From assembly GCF_030295995.1 (NCBI RefSeq), contig NZ_AP027365.1, positions 2,760,066 to 2,824,065 on the forward strand: a DNA stretch of 64,000 nt. Reading direction: 5' to 3'. This DNA comes from Thalassotalea hakodatensis. GTDB taxonomy: Bacteria > Pseudomonadota > Gammaproteobacteria > Enterobacterales > Alteromonadaceae. The position numbers and the translations under genes are program-made. The notes beneath the pieces were generated by a model, which saw nothing but the letters and a program-made list of their open reading frames with translations, was not told the DNA's origin and did no database searches. Shown piece after piece: positions 1 through 8,308 of this stretch (within the stretch, counting starts at the first letter, position 1; every line of letters starts with the position of its first letter).

Positions 1-80
1 GTGCCACCTTCTTGTTGATAAATATGACGCACATGCAATTGATGCTCATCGCTTTTTACAAACAAAGACTCTTGTTTCAT
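1..80 (-). CDS. N-terminal fragment of an unidentified protein, perhaps an alpha/beta hydrolase
   Basis: A minus-strand reading frame starts at ATG 80 and runs off the left edge, giving 26 residues that begin MKQESLFVKSDEHQLHVRHI. This short strand-like opening resembles the start of some alpha/beta hydrolases ahead of their HG motif, but no catalytic motif lies inside the window, so the family is only a guess. It follows the PepSY gene on the same strand after a gap of about 110 bases and could be co-transcribed with it. Confidence 0.5.
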   Translation of the reverse strand, partial: MKQESLFVKSDEHQLHVRHIYQQEGG

Positions 81-192
81 TGGTATCAACCTACTTTAAA
101 CAGCTAAAAAGATTTCAATAAAAGCAATTACCTTACACAACAAGAGGTCTGACCTCAAGCCTGTCACTCACCATAAAACAACCAAGTGTTTA

Positions 193-780
193 TTATGTCC
201 GTTTGATCGTCATCCAAGTCCCTATCCCTGCTAATAAAAGCACTAAAAATAGTCCTATTACACCAAGGTACTGGTCAAGGGTTTTATTACCAGACCAACG
301 CAAATAATGAATGTTATACATCGTATTAATAAAGTCAGTGTCTTTTCCTTGTTGTCTTAGTGATAATAGCGGCCAATTTAAGGTGATTGCTACGTTAGTT
401 GTGGTTAAAATTTGGTTATTGGTAATAGACTTTATCTCGCCATAGCGAGTTTTGTTTGCCGTAATCGCATCAGCTACCAGCGCATTGATTTGTTTTTTAG
501 ATAAAGTATCAACAGCTTGCCAACTTGGCATGATAAAGTGATGCCATTGCTTATTATCTTTTAATAAAACATGTTGACCTAATACTGTTTTTAACTGTTT
601 CGTTTCAAGCCACTTCCCTTTAGGCAGTTTATCAATATAAGTTAATGGGTATGTTTTAACATTAAGCGCTTGATAAGCTTCTTGATATCCCGGTTTAAAG
701 AAGAAATAGGTACCCGTTATTGCCCAAGCAATTATAGGTAGCAACATGATTAACCCTAAAATTTGATGTATTTTACGCAC
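193..780 (-). CDS. PepSY-domain membrane protein
   Basis: The 195-residue product has an N-terminal membrane helix at about residues 5-27, a polar middle and a C-terminal helix at about 170-191. This is the layout of small PepSY-associated membrane proteins (the family of PepSY/PiuB-like proteins, often linked to iron or flavin electron transfer). The middle part is periplasmic by inference. The start codon is GTG at 780, supported by a GGAG ribosome-binding site six bases upstream. Neighbours do not reveal a partner. The exact substrate cannot be told from sequence. Confidence 0.75.
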   Translation of the reverse strand: MRKIHQILGLIMLLPIIAWAITGTYFFFKPGYQEAYQALNVKTYPLTYIDKLPKGKWLETKQLKTVLGQHVLLKDNKQWHHFIMPSWQAVDTLSKKQINALVADAITANKTRYGEIKSITNNQILTTTNVAITLNWPLLSLRQQGKDTDFINTMYNIHYLRWSGNKTLDQYLGVIGLFLVLLLAGIGTWMTIKRT

Positions 781-938
781 AGAAACTCCATTTATCTCTT
801 TATGTAAATATTAACCTATTGATCTAGCAAGAATAAAGAAAATAGAAATAAAAAAGCAGGTAATGTTATAGATAGGTTTTATTCTATAAAAGTCATATAA
901 TGTAATCGTTCATTTTAAGGTTTAAGGGATAAAACATC

Positions 939-1403
939 ATGAAGTTAACCGTCGCTACTCAACAACATATTCCAACATTAATGGCTTGGTTTCCTAATGA
1001 ACAAGCATTTTCTCTTTGGTCTGGCCCTGGTTTTCGTTACCCTTTCACCGAACAAACGTTTATAGATGATCTGAAGTTATCAACGTTATCATCTTATGCT
1101 TTATTAAATGAAAACAGTGAGATAATCGCATTTGGCCAATTTTACTTACGAATGAATCGATGTCACCTAGCTCGGTTGGCTGTAAAACCAAGCGAAAGAG
1201 GCAAAGGTATAGCAACTGTGCTCATTCAAAAACTAGGTGAAATAGGCTGTAAGCTGTTAAATTCAAATGAACTATCTTTATTTGTATTTTCACACAACAC
1301 ATCAGCAGCTAGGGCATATCAAAAACTTGGGTTTGTTTTAGCACAATATTCAGAACCAATGCCGATAGAGAATTGCGTATACATGATCAAAAAAAATAAC
1401 TAA
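939..1403 (+). CDS. GNAT-family N-acetyltransferase
   Basis: The 154-residue protein has the GNAT fold signature: a beta strand ending in RLAVKPSERGKGIATVLI (about residues 79-96), where RGKGIA is the acetyl-CoA pyrophosphate-binding loop, followed by a C-terminal ARAYQKLGF motif. It should transfer an acetyl group from acetyl-CoA to an amine, but the substrate is unknown. An AAGGG sequence lies about ten bases before the ATG. It is a stand-alone gene ahead of a ZIP transporter on the same strand. Confidence 0.85.
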   Translation: MKLTVATQQHIPTLMAWFPNEQAFSLWSGPGFRYPFTEQTFIDDLKLSTLSSYALLNENSEIIAFGQFYLRMNRCHLARLAVKPSERGKGIATVLIQKLGEIGCKLLNSNELSLFVFSHNTSAARAYQKLGFVLAQYSEPMPIENCVYMIKKNN

Positions 1404-1451
1404 TCGGTTTATACTTTACAGATAAAAATTAGCAAGGTAAAAATAATCACT

Positions 1452-2165
1452 ATGGATTTATTATTCACCGTAATTGTTCTAACCCTACTCTCTGGATTGG
1501 CGATGCCCTTTGGTGCATTGTTGGCGAAGATTGAACATTTACACCCTTCATGGTTAAAAAGTGAATTACGACATAGTGTTATCGCACTTGGAGCTGGTGC
1601 GCTTTTATCAGCAGTAGCGTTAGTATTAGTGCCGGAAGGTACTTCCAATCTATCGCCATTGGTTGCCTGCTTAGCTCTTACCTTAGGCGGCGTAGGCTTT
1701 ATGTTGTTAGATATTTTACTCAAAAAAATTAACACGCCAGCGAGCCAATTAGTCGCCATGCTGGCCGATTTTATTCCAGAGTCCATTGCCCTAGGTGCAG
1801 CTTTTGCTACAGGCAGTTCAAGCGCCTATTTAATTGCGCTATTGATCGCTCTTCAAAACCTACCAGAAGGATTCAATGCTTATCGAGAGCTCAAAGATGG
1901 CTCATCAATGAAGTCAGTTATCATTATTCTATCATTTGTTGGATTAGCATTATTAGGCTCGCTATCGGGGATTTTAGGCTATACTTTTTTATATGACTTA
2001 CCTAAAGTTGTTTCATTGATAATGCTATTAGCCTCTGGAGGTATTTTATATTCTATTTTTCAAGATATCGCTCCACAGGTTAGGTTAGAAAAACATTGGT
2101 CCCCACCTTTATGGGCTGTGTTTGGGTTCATGTTTGGTATGATGGGCCATATGTTAGTGCATTAG
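1452..2165 (+). CDS. ZIP-family metal transporter
   Basis: The 237-residue protein is almost entirely hydrophobic with about seven or eight predicted membrane helices. The two helices that form the metal site in ZIP (zinc/iron-regulated) transporters are recognisable as DFIPES at residues 106-111 and QNLPEG at 135-140. Family members usually have His at the start of these motifs (HN.PEG), so both sites are variant here and the metal preference is uncertain. It lies 40 bases ahead of a periplasmic binding-protein-like gene. Confidence 0.8.
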   Translation: MDLLFTVIVLTLLSGLAMPFGALLAKIEHLHPSWLKSELRHSVIALGAGALLSAVALVLVPEGTSNLSPLVACLALTLGGVGFMLLDILLKKINTPASQLVAMLADFIPESIALGAAFATGSSSAYLIALLIALQNLPEGFNAYRELKDGSSMKSVIIILSFVGLALLGSLSGILGYTFLYDLPKVVSLIMLLASGGILYSIFQDIAPQVRLEKHWSPPLWAVFGFMFGMMGHMLVH

Positions 2166-2205
2166 AGTTGATGCATATTACTAAAAAAGGTTAACGTTTA
2201 TCATT

Positions 2206-3063
2206 ATGTTGTTGCGCTATGTAAGCTTATTTCTGTTCATTTTAAGTAGTTTTCACGTTTATTCCTGTACCGTTACTATGGGTTACAGAACGAATAACAA
2301 GCTACCACTTATTGAAAAAGCCCCCAATAATAATGGTGTTTATCAAATTTTATTTTCCAAAGCGCTTGCCAAAATTAATTGCAAGTTGGCGGTAATACGT
2401 GCTCCCAAAAAACGTATCCTGTATATGCTTAAAAAAGGTGAAATAGACTTTTACCCTGGCCTTGGCTTTAACGACGAAAGAGCTGAATTTACCCATTATT
2501 TTGAAAATGGTCTTCATTATCGAGCTGCCACCATTTCAAGATCAGACGTTGATGATTTAAAAAGTTTTGCAGATATGCGTGGTAAAACACTCTTGATTTC
2601 ACAAGGCGCCAATTATGATAAAAAAGACCTTAAAGGTGTGTACATCCGTTATGTATATGACTTATCTATTGGTAAAGCTATTGAGCTAATATCTTCAGAG
2701 CAAGCTGACTTTTACGCATATAACGAAGATGTCATGTTATATTATTTATCAAAATACCCAACAAAAGAAATCAAAATACATCAGTGCTGTAGTAAAGATC
2801 ATCCAATGTATTTAGGCTTTTCATTACGTTCTAAACACATTGATCTTTTGCGTAATCCATTATTTAAACAGTACGAAGATTTATCTTTTAGTAACCAAAA
2901 ACATCAGTTAACAAAAGAAAGTATTGCGTATCAATTTCAACAAGCATTGCAAACACTAGATAGTAATGGTGAAACCGCTAAAATTTGGCGACAATATAAT
3001 ACGGTAAATATGCACGAAGGTACTGTAGCAACCTCCACTAATGAAAACAACAACCAACCTTGA
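2206..3063 (+). CDS. Periplasmic solute-binding-like protein (SBP_bac_3 type)
   Basis: The 285-residue protein has an N-terminal hydrophobic signal sequence (about residues 1-20, with a Cys at 21 that does not sit in a classical lipobox). It then follows the pattern of bacterial extracellular solute-binding family 3 proteins, including the block RAPKKRILYMLKKGEIDFYP and a later GKTLLISQGANY segment. No ABC permease or ATPase genes are adjacent. It may therefore be one of the orphan family 3 proteins common in marine gammaproteobacteria, where ligand and partner are unknown. Confidence 0.75.
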   Translation: MLLRYVSLFLFILSSFHVYSCTVTMGYRTNNKLPLIEKAPNNNGVYQILFSKALAKINCKLAVIRAPKKRILYMLKKGEIDFYPGLGFNDERAEFTHYFENGLHYRAATISRSDVDDLKSFADMRGKTLLISQGANYDKKDLKGVYIRYVYDLSIGKAIELISSEQADFYAYNEDVMLYYLSKYPTKEIKIHQCCSKDHPMYLGFSLRSKHIDLLRNPLFKQYEDLSFSNQKHQLTKESIAYQFQQALQTLDSNGETAKIWRQYNTVNMHEGTVATSTNENNNQP

Positions 3064-3162
3064 GCGTAGCAGGCTAAATAATCACTTGATAAGTCTGTAC
3101 ATACTAGACGGTTATTTTTATGCTAGTTAACAACCAACAACGTATGGATCTCCAAACAACTC

Positions 3163-3630
3163 ATGCCCGCGATTAGCCTTTCAGTTTATGTAAAACGTAG
3201 AACGGGAGTAAAATTAGGCCATTCTGACTCACTAAAAAACATGCTCGTTCGTTCCTTGGGTGCCAACTCTTTTGCGTTGTTTTGGCGTTATTGGAATCCT
3301 ATTTGGAGTTATTACTTAGCAAAGTATATTCAAAAGCCTAGCATAAAAATAATGCCTCAATCCTGTGCGTTATTAGTCACTTTTATTATCAGCGGCGCGC
3401 TACACGACTCAGCTGTTTCTTTGATAAAGTTTACACCCATATTTTTCTTTACACCGTGGTTTGCTTTAATGGCCTGTATTGTCATTACAACAAGTGTGTT
3501 AAACGTCAATTACGCTCACCTTAATAGGGTTTTTCGTATGCTTATCAACGCTGGTTTTGTTGGATTAAGCTATCTAATTACCTTGTTTTTAGAACAAGAA
3601 GTGATGAATTACTTTGACACATTAAGTTGA
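3163..3630 (+). CDS. Small MBOAT-like membrane protein
   Basis: The 155-residue product contains FWRYWNPIWSYYLAKYI (about residues 40-56) and a membrane helix carrying SGALHD with a central His (about 77-82). These resemble the WN...WS region and the invariant His of membrane-bound O-acyltransferases. Two more helices follow. At this length it would be only a fragment of a standard MBOAT (over 400 residues), but a family of short acyltransferase-like proteins of this kind occurs in Vibrio and Shewanella relatives. The 3' end overlaps the end of nudC on the other strand by 22 bases. Acyltransferase activity is an inference. Confidence 0.6.
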   Translation: MPAISLSVYVKRRTGVKLGHSDSLKNMLVRSLGANSFALFWRYWNPIWSYYLAKYIQKPSIKIMPQSCALLVTFIISGALHDSAVSLIKFTPIFFFTPWFALMACIVITTSVLNVNYAHLNRVFRMLINAGFVGLSYLITLFLEQEVMNYFDTLS

Positions 3631-4577
3631 TTTTCACACCACCAGTCTATTAAGTAACGGCTAATAGAATGTTCTCCTGGAATTTGAATATTGTCATCCT
3701 CACTTCCCCAGTCACTAAAGTCTGCAATATCTTCGGCTGTACACCATTTTACGTGGGTAATTTCATCTGGATCAATTGTTGTTTTATTGCTGGTAACGGT
3801 AACGTGAAACCCTAGCATTAACGATGCAGGAAAAGGCCATGGTTGTGAGCGTAAATAGCGAATATTGGTCGTGGTTAAACCGACTTCTTCGAACACTTCT
3901 CTTTCTACTGCTTCTTCGATTGATTCTCCCGGGTCAACAAAACCCGCAAGCGTTGAAATAACTTGTCCTTGGCTTCGTTGGTGGCCTGCTAATAAACAAC
4001 GGCAGACCCCTTGTTCATCAGTATGTTCAATAATCATAATGACGACAGGGTCTGTTCTAGGAAAAACAACCTTTGCACAAACTTGATCAATACACTGCTT
4101 AGCATGCCCTGCTTCTTTATCAAGTAAAGGAGAACCGCAATAACCACAAAATTGATGACTTCGATGCCAGTTTATTAGTGCATTTGCAAAACCAGCAATA
4201 GATGCAACTTCGACAGGCAGTTCATTCAACGCACGACGTAAGTCAACCAAATCATCTGAACATTGCAGCAATACTCGGTTATGTATTTCTTGCCACTGTT
4301 CTTCGCTTAGTAAACTGAAATCTAAGATAAAGACCGCTTGGCCATCATGTGAATATTTACCCAAAAAAATACACGTCATTCGATGATGATTAACGTGTTC
4401 AAATTGCGTTCTACTTAAAGTGACTAATTGCCCAGCATTTACTAAAAACTTGCCTTGATAACTCACAAAAAAGTGAGTATTTGGCTTTGTAAGCTGAGTG
4501 GATATCCATTCCGGATTTTTCCGTGCACTGCTGCATCGGTCTAAAGACATTTGTGTTAATGATAATGACTTAGACAT
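3609..4577 (-). CDS. nudC: NAD(+) diphosphatase / NAD-cap RNA hydrolase NudC
   Basis: The 322-residue protein has all the parts of NudC: a zinc ribbon with Cys at 144, 147, 162 and 167, a Nudix box at 212-234 (G...E...REVFEEVGL), and the family-specific SQPWPFPASLM block at 244-254. NudC hydrolyses NAD(H) to NMN and AMP and removes the NAD cap from RNA. Its start overlaps the end of the upstream HxlR-type regulator by 8 bases, so the two are translated together and probably share the palindromic operator ahead of the regulator. Confidence 0.95.
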   Translation of the reverse strand: MSKSLSLTQMSLDRCSSARKNPEWISTQLTKPNTHFFVSYQGKFLVNAGQLVTLSRTQFEHVNHHRMTCIFLGKYSHDGQAVFILDFSLLSEEQWQEIHNRVLLQCSDDLVDLRRALNELPVEVASIAGFANALINWHRSHQFCGYCGSPLLDKEAGHAKQCIDQVCAKVVFPRTDPVVIMIIEHTDEQGVCRCLLAGHQRSQGQVISTLAGFVDPGESIEEAVEREVFEEVGLTTTNIRYLRSQPWPFPASLMLGFHVTVTSNKTTIDPDEITHVKWCTAEDIADFSDWGSEDDNIQIPGEHSISRYLIDWWCENQLNVSK

Positions 4578-4929
4578 GTTTATTGTCCTGTAATTTTTTT
4601 TCTGTTAATACTGCTTTTTGCCACTCTAACGCCCAAGGCCCTAAAGGAAGTACTAATGAAAACAACTCCTTACCTTGGTCTGTTAATTGATAACCGCTTT
4701 GCCCTTTTGTTAACAGTGATAGACACGTTAATTCTTTGATCCGTGTATTTAATAAGGTAGGTGATATTCCCTCACACGCTTTTTGTAATTGACGAAAAGT
4801 CAACGTTTGTTTATTTAACTGCCAAATAATACCTAAAGCCCACGTTCTACCAAGTAGATCTAATAAAGCCATGATCGGCTTACCTGTTTTTGAGCCTCTA
4901 ACAGGGTTTCCTGGAAATGGAATGGTCAT
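4570..4929 (-). CDS. HxlR-family winged-helix transcriptional regulator
   Basis: The 119-residue protein matches the HxlR/MarR-like family: GRTWALGIIWQL, LTFRQLQKACEGISPTLLNTRIKEL as the recognition helix region, and a wing ending YQLTDQGKEL. I place the start at ATG 4929; a TTG 12 bases further upstream would add four residues. Its promoter overlaps a 36-bp inverted repeat, which suggests autoregulation. It is followed by nudC with an 8-base overlap. HxlR regulators often sense reactive aldehydes, quinones or redox state; the signal here is unknown. Confidence 0.85.
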   Translation of the reverse strand: MTIPFPGNPVRGSKTGKPIMALLDLLGRTWALGIIWQLNKQTLTFRQLQKACEGISPTLLNTRIKELTCLSLLTKGQSGYQLTDQGKELFSLVLPLGPWALEWQKAVLTEKKLQDNKHV

Positions 4930-4946
4930 AAATACCCACAAAATAC

Positions 4947-4982
4947 GCTACACATTTAGTAGCATACTACAAAATGTGTAGC
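4947..4982. promoter_or_regulatory. 36-bp inverted repeat, likely operator of the HxlR-type regulator
   Basis: The two 18-base halves match at 16 positions (GCTACACATTT...AAATGTGTAGC outer arms). The repeat sits 17 bases upstream of the regulator ATG and covers the -10 region of the predicted promoter. That is the expected layout of an autorepression site for a dimeric winged-helix protein. Confidence 0.7.
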
Positions 4983-4991
4983 AAAAGTAAA
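4964..4991 (-). promoter_or_regulatory. Predicted sigma-70 promoter of the HxlR-nudC operon
   Basis: On the minus strand, TTTACT (4991-4986) and TAGTAT (4969-4964) are separated by 16 bases. The -10 hexamer and most of the spacer lie inside the inverted repeat at 4947-4982. Called by eye only. Confidence 0.45.
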
Positions 4992-5027
4992 GCATTGTAT
5001 TTTACTTATCGATATTTTCTATTTGAA

Positions 5028-6413
5028 TCACATGCTGGTGTTGTTTATAAATTGATCAAGCAAGATAATCATTTGATCAAATTGAGGATTAAACGTTAAT
5101 CGTTGCATTGCAGGGTATTGTTGTTTATTCGTTTTCGTGGTTTCACCCATGTAGTTTTCATCATCGGTTTTACAAGAAAGAAAATAAGCATTTTCATTAA
5201 TATGCTGACAATTTCTATATATGCCATGCACACCATAATATACGTTATTAGGTGCGTTAGTTGTCGCTGTATGGGCAACATTTAACACGTGCTGGCAAAA
5301 TGGCTTATTGTTACAGTGTGCTCTACTCACCTTAAATGTATCTGGAAATCCTTGTAATAGCGCTTCGTTGCCAAAATACATTAATTGATCTGCTGTTTTA
5401 GATTGGCGATTTTCACCGCGGTGCCAGCGCTTGAGTAAAGTAAGAGTCGCCATTGTGTTAATGGTTGTATCTACATCACTGACAACCGAAAAAACAGGGA
5501 CATCTGGGGGTTGTTTAAATGACACTTTATTGGGTGAAATACGCAACATCAGTTTATGTACTTGCGCGCCCGCATTAATGGCAAATGACTCATATTTAGC
5601 GATATCGATATCAGCCCCTTTACTGAGATAATCATAAAAAGGAAGGTAATCAATATATCTTGCAGCCCAAGCAAAATCTGACTTTGCTTTACTCGCAGGA
5701 GACCAAAGCAATAATCCTTTGATACGTGCAACTTCTTCTGGCTGCCATTGCGAAGAAAGTAACTGATCAATAAGTAAGGCTCCGCCTGTTGAAAAGCCGC
5801 CAAGGTAAACAGAGTTATAATCTTTCAATGCCCGTTGAACACCATACTTAGCGGCTGTTCTCCATTGTTGTTCATCGATATCAATTAAGGCTGAAGGCGC
5901 TGTACCATGCCCAGGTAACAATAGCGTTCTAACTGCAATACCACGTTGATAAAACTGCTTTGCTAGATCATGAAACATAAAGGGTGAATCTGTTAATCCA
6001 TGAATCAATAAAACAACGGTTTCAGCTTCTGGAGGCGTTATTTCAAAAGGTTGAATTAAATCAACAACCGTTCTTTCAGATAGATTTTTCTTTAAATAAA
6101 GCTCACTTATTGCTGTATCTATCGAACACTTTATCTTCGCTTTAGGGTTTAATTGCTCTATATGCTGACGAGCGAATGTTAAATATTCACCAAAACTTGG
6201 TAGTGATTGATAATTAAACTTTATTTCTTTATCAACGGGTAATACTGATCGAAAGGTTGCTTCATCGGCAAACTTTCTTATTTGCGCGACATCTTCGTTT
6301 AGCGACATACAATTCATTGATGTTGCTTGCGCAGTTGCTAAACATGGCAAAAAAGCGCTTAACAAAATAATAAGCAGTGATAATACCTTTGGCTGAAAAC
6401 GTAAACTGTCCAT
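5028..6413 (-). CDS. Secreted alpha/beta hydrolase (serine hydrolase, S33-like)
   Basis: The 461-residue protein begins with a signal peptide of about 29 residues (SLLIILLSAFLPCLATAQA). The hydrolase core shows HGLTDSP at 138-144 (oxyanion loop), LLLPGHG at 164-170 and the nucleophile elbow GFSTGG with Ser208. A later VFSVVSDVDTTIN segment is a candidate for the acid residue. The fold fits lysophospholipase or serine-aminopeptidase-like enzymes, so the substrate is open. The long C-terminal part holds several Cys residues that could form disulfides in the periplasm. It is transcribed alone, divergent from the Crp/Fnr gene. Confidence 0.8.
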   Translation of the reverse strand: MDSLRFQPKVLSLLIILLSAFLPCLATAQATSMNCMSLNEDVAQIRKFADEATFRSVLPVDKEIKFNYQSLPSFGEYLTFARQHIEQLNPKAKIKCSIDTAISELYLKKNLSERTVVDLIQPFEITPPEAETVVLLIHGLTDSPFMFHDLAKQFYQRGIAVRTLLLPGHGTAPSALIDIDEQQWRTAAKYGVQRALKDYNSVYLGGFSTGGALLIDQLLSSQWQPEEVARIKGLLLWSPASKAKSDFAWAARYIDYLPFYDYLSKGADIDIAKYESFAINAGAQVHKLMLRISPNKVSFKQPPDVPVFSVVSDVDTTINTMATLTLLKRWHRGENRQSKTADQLMYFGNEALLQGFPDTFKVSRAHCNNKPFCQHVLNVAHTATTNAPNNVYYGVHGIYRNCQHINENAYFLSCKTDDENYMGETTKTNKQQYPAMQRLTFNPQFDQMIILLDQFINNTSM

Positions 6414-6563
6414 TTAAAAATTTCTACCTTGCTTTATTGACTTATAGTAAACTGATTTTTGCTAATACTGCCATGCAGTAATTTGTTTTACCGTAATGCT
6501 TGAATACAATCGTACCAAGGAAATTACACTTTCACACCCTTAAGATCTTTGTGAACATAAAGT

Positions 6564-7160
6564 ATGCTAACTAAATCTCTCGCGTTCCAACAATTACTTC
6601 AAGTAATGAATACCTATTACCCGATTAGCGAGTCAACTTGGCAGTGTTTTCAAAAAATTTGTCAATTTCATGAAGTGAAAGCGAATAGCATTATTTATCC
6701 TTTAGCAGAAACCCCAAGTTCATTTTCTTTTATTTATCAAGGATTAATGCGTGCTTATAGCGTTGACAATAAAGGTAATGAATACAATAAAATTTTTTTT
6801 ACTGAGGATATGTTTCCAGGTTCAATGACCTCTTTATTAACAAACACTCCGGCTTTATTGGCGATAGAAACCGTGGAAGATAGCGTTTACATTTCGATTG
6901 ATTTTGCAAAGTTCCGCCAACTTCTAAGCAAAAATGAAGAAATAAAACTTTTTCATATCCATTACTTAGAAAAAAACTGGGTGCTTGCAAAAGATGCGAG
7001 AGAGATTGAATTAGTTCAACAAGACGCTACAACACGTTATCAAAACTTTGTAGATCTTTTTCCACAATTAAACCAACGATTACCGCAATATCATATCGCT
7101 TCACACCTTGGCATTACACCTACTCAATTATCTAGGATCAGAAAAAACATTACTCGCTAA
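6564..7160 (+). CDS. Crp/Fnr-family transcriptional regulator
   Basis: The 198-residue protein has an N-terminal cyclic-nucleotide-binding-like beta barrel (about residues 25-115; pattern FSFIYQGLMRAYSVDNKGNEYNKIFF) and a C-terminal helix-turn-helix ending SHLGITPTQLSRIRKNI. The cAMP-contact residues of CRP and the Cys cluster of FNR are not evident, so the ligand is unknown. The next gene on the same strand is a nitroreductase 72 bases downstream, which may be its target or operon partner. This subtype often controls a neighbouring gene. Confidence 0.85.
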   Translation: MLTKSLAFQQLLQVMNTYYPISESTWQCFQKICQFHEVKANSIIYPLAETPSSFSFIYQGLMRAYSVDNKGNEYNKIFFTEDMFPGSMTSLLTNTPALLAIETVEDSVYISIDFAKFRQLLSKNEEIKLFHIHYLEKNWVLAKDAREIELVQQDATTRYQNFVDLFPQLNQRLPQYHIASHLGITPTQLSRIRKNITR

Positions 7161-7232
7161 ATCAACCTATGTAAATGCGCCATGTTTCCTTGTTTTGTAT
7201 GCTACTTCAGCATCATTTATTTAAGGAATCAC

Positions 7233-7859
7233 ATGAATACATTAACGGCATTACAATGGCGATACGCTGTAAAAACCTTTTCTTCACAGCGATTAACTGA
7301 ACAACAAATCGCCCTACTTATCGAATCAACTCGATTGGCACCTTCTGCTTTTGGCCTTCAACCGTTAAGGTTAATTGTTATATCAGATCAACAACTCAAG
7401 GAAAAATTACTGCCCTATTCATACGGACAAGAAAAGGTGGTGCAGTGTTCACACCTATTCATTTTTGCACATTATGTTGGCGATCGACAAACCCTCGTTA
7501 ATAACTATTTTACTCAATATTGTAGGGGAAATAACACAGAAGCACATCAGATACTTTCTTACCAGCAACAAGTATCACAGTTTGTCAATTCGATGGATAA
7601 CGCAGCATTTGATAAATGGTCCAGCGAACAAGCCTATATAGCATTGGGTACGTTGTTAACAGCAGCAGCCTTTAATCAAATAGACAGTTGTCCAATGACC
7701 GGCTTTGAACAGCAAAAGTACGATGACATTCTAGCACTCAAAGATAGTAATTATAAAACGACAGTTATTTGCCCTGTTGGCTTGCGAGCAAAAAATGATA
7801 AGTATGCTAACTATGCAAAAATACGGAACTCCCTAGAACAATTTGCTGAAATGAGGTAA
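7233..7859 (+). CDS. NAD(P)H-dependent nitroreductase (NfsB-like)
   Basis: The 208-residue protein matches the FMN-dependent nitroreductase family: WRYAVKTFSSQRLTEQQIALLIESTRLAPSAFGLQP at the N-terminus binds FMN, and EQAYIALGTLLTAAAFNQIDSCPMTGF forms the dimer and flavin pocket. I chose ATG 7233 because AAGGA lies six bases upstream and the family motif begins there; an in-frame start at 7182 would add 17 unrelated residues. It opens a tight operon with a YdcZ-type transporter (2-base gap) and a GNAT gene (4-base overlap). Confidence 0.9.
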   Translation: MNTLTALQWRYAVKTFSSQRLTEQQIALLIESTRLAPSAFGLQPLRLIVISDQQLKEKLLPYSYGQEKVVQCSHLFIFAHYVGDRQTLVNNYFTQYCRGNNTEAHQILSYQQQVSQFVNSMDNAAFDKWSSEQAYIALGTLLTAAAFNQIDSCPMTGFEQQKYDDILALKDSNYKTTVICPVGLRAKNDKYANYAKIRNSLEQFAEMR

Positions 7860-7861
7860 AT

Positions 7862-8308
7862 ATGTTCAATTTAATCTTGCTTGCATTACTTGCAGGTTCA
7901 GCCATTGCTATACAAGCAATGATAAACAGCAAATTGGCGCTTCTGTTAAATAATACTTTACTGGCAACCGCCTGTGCTTTTTTTATCGCTTTTATTTCAG
8001 TCTTGGTACTTTATCTGATCATGGGCAATACCGTTAAATTCAACCAATTAACCCAAGTGCCAAGTTTAATCTGGTATACCGGAGGCGTACTTAGTGCACT
8101 TGGTGTGGGTTTACTTTACTATTTGATCCCTAAATTGGGTGCTGGCTCCCTAATGTCATTTGCATTAACGAGCCAACTCATATGTGCGATGATATTTAGT
8201 CATTTTGGCTGGCTGTCTTTACCTCAAAAAACAATGAATCTTGAAAGTACGTTAGGTGCTTCGTTGATGATAATAGGACTCATTTTGATAAACTGGAAAG
8301 CCGTATGA
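7862..8308 (+). CDS. DMT-superfamily transporter, YdcZ (DUF606) type
   Basis: The 148-residue protein has about five membrane helices and the YdcZ/DUF606 pattern: GSAIAIQAMINSKLA near the N-terminus and GSLMSFALTSQLICAMIFSHFGW in the C-terminal half. Such half-length members of the drug/metabolite transporter superfamily are thought to act as dimers; substrates are mostly unknown. It starts two bases after the nitroreductase stop and its own stop overlaps the next start (ATGA), so it is translationally coupled on both sides. Confidence 0.85.
   Translation: MFNLILLALLAGSAIAIQAMINSKLALLLNNTLLATACAFFIAFISVLVLYLIMGNTVKFNQLTQVPSLIWYTGGVLSALGVGLLYYLIPKLGAGSLMSFALTSQLICAMIFSHFGWLSLPQKTMNLESTLGASLMIIGLILINWKAV

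Noticed and set aside
1409-1786. 125-codon minus-strand frame opposite the ZIP transporter
   Set aside because: It is the shadow of a real membrane-protein gene and has a composition to match.
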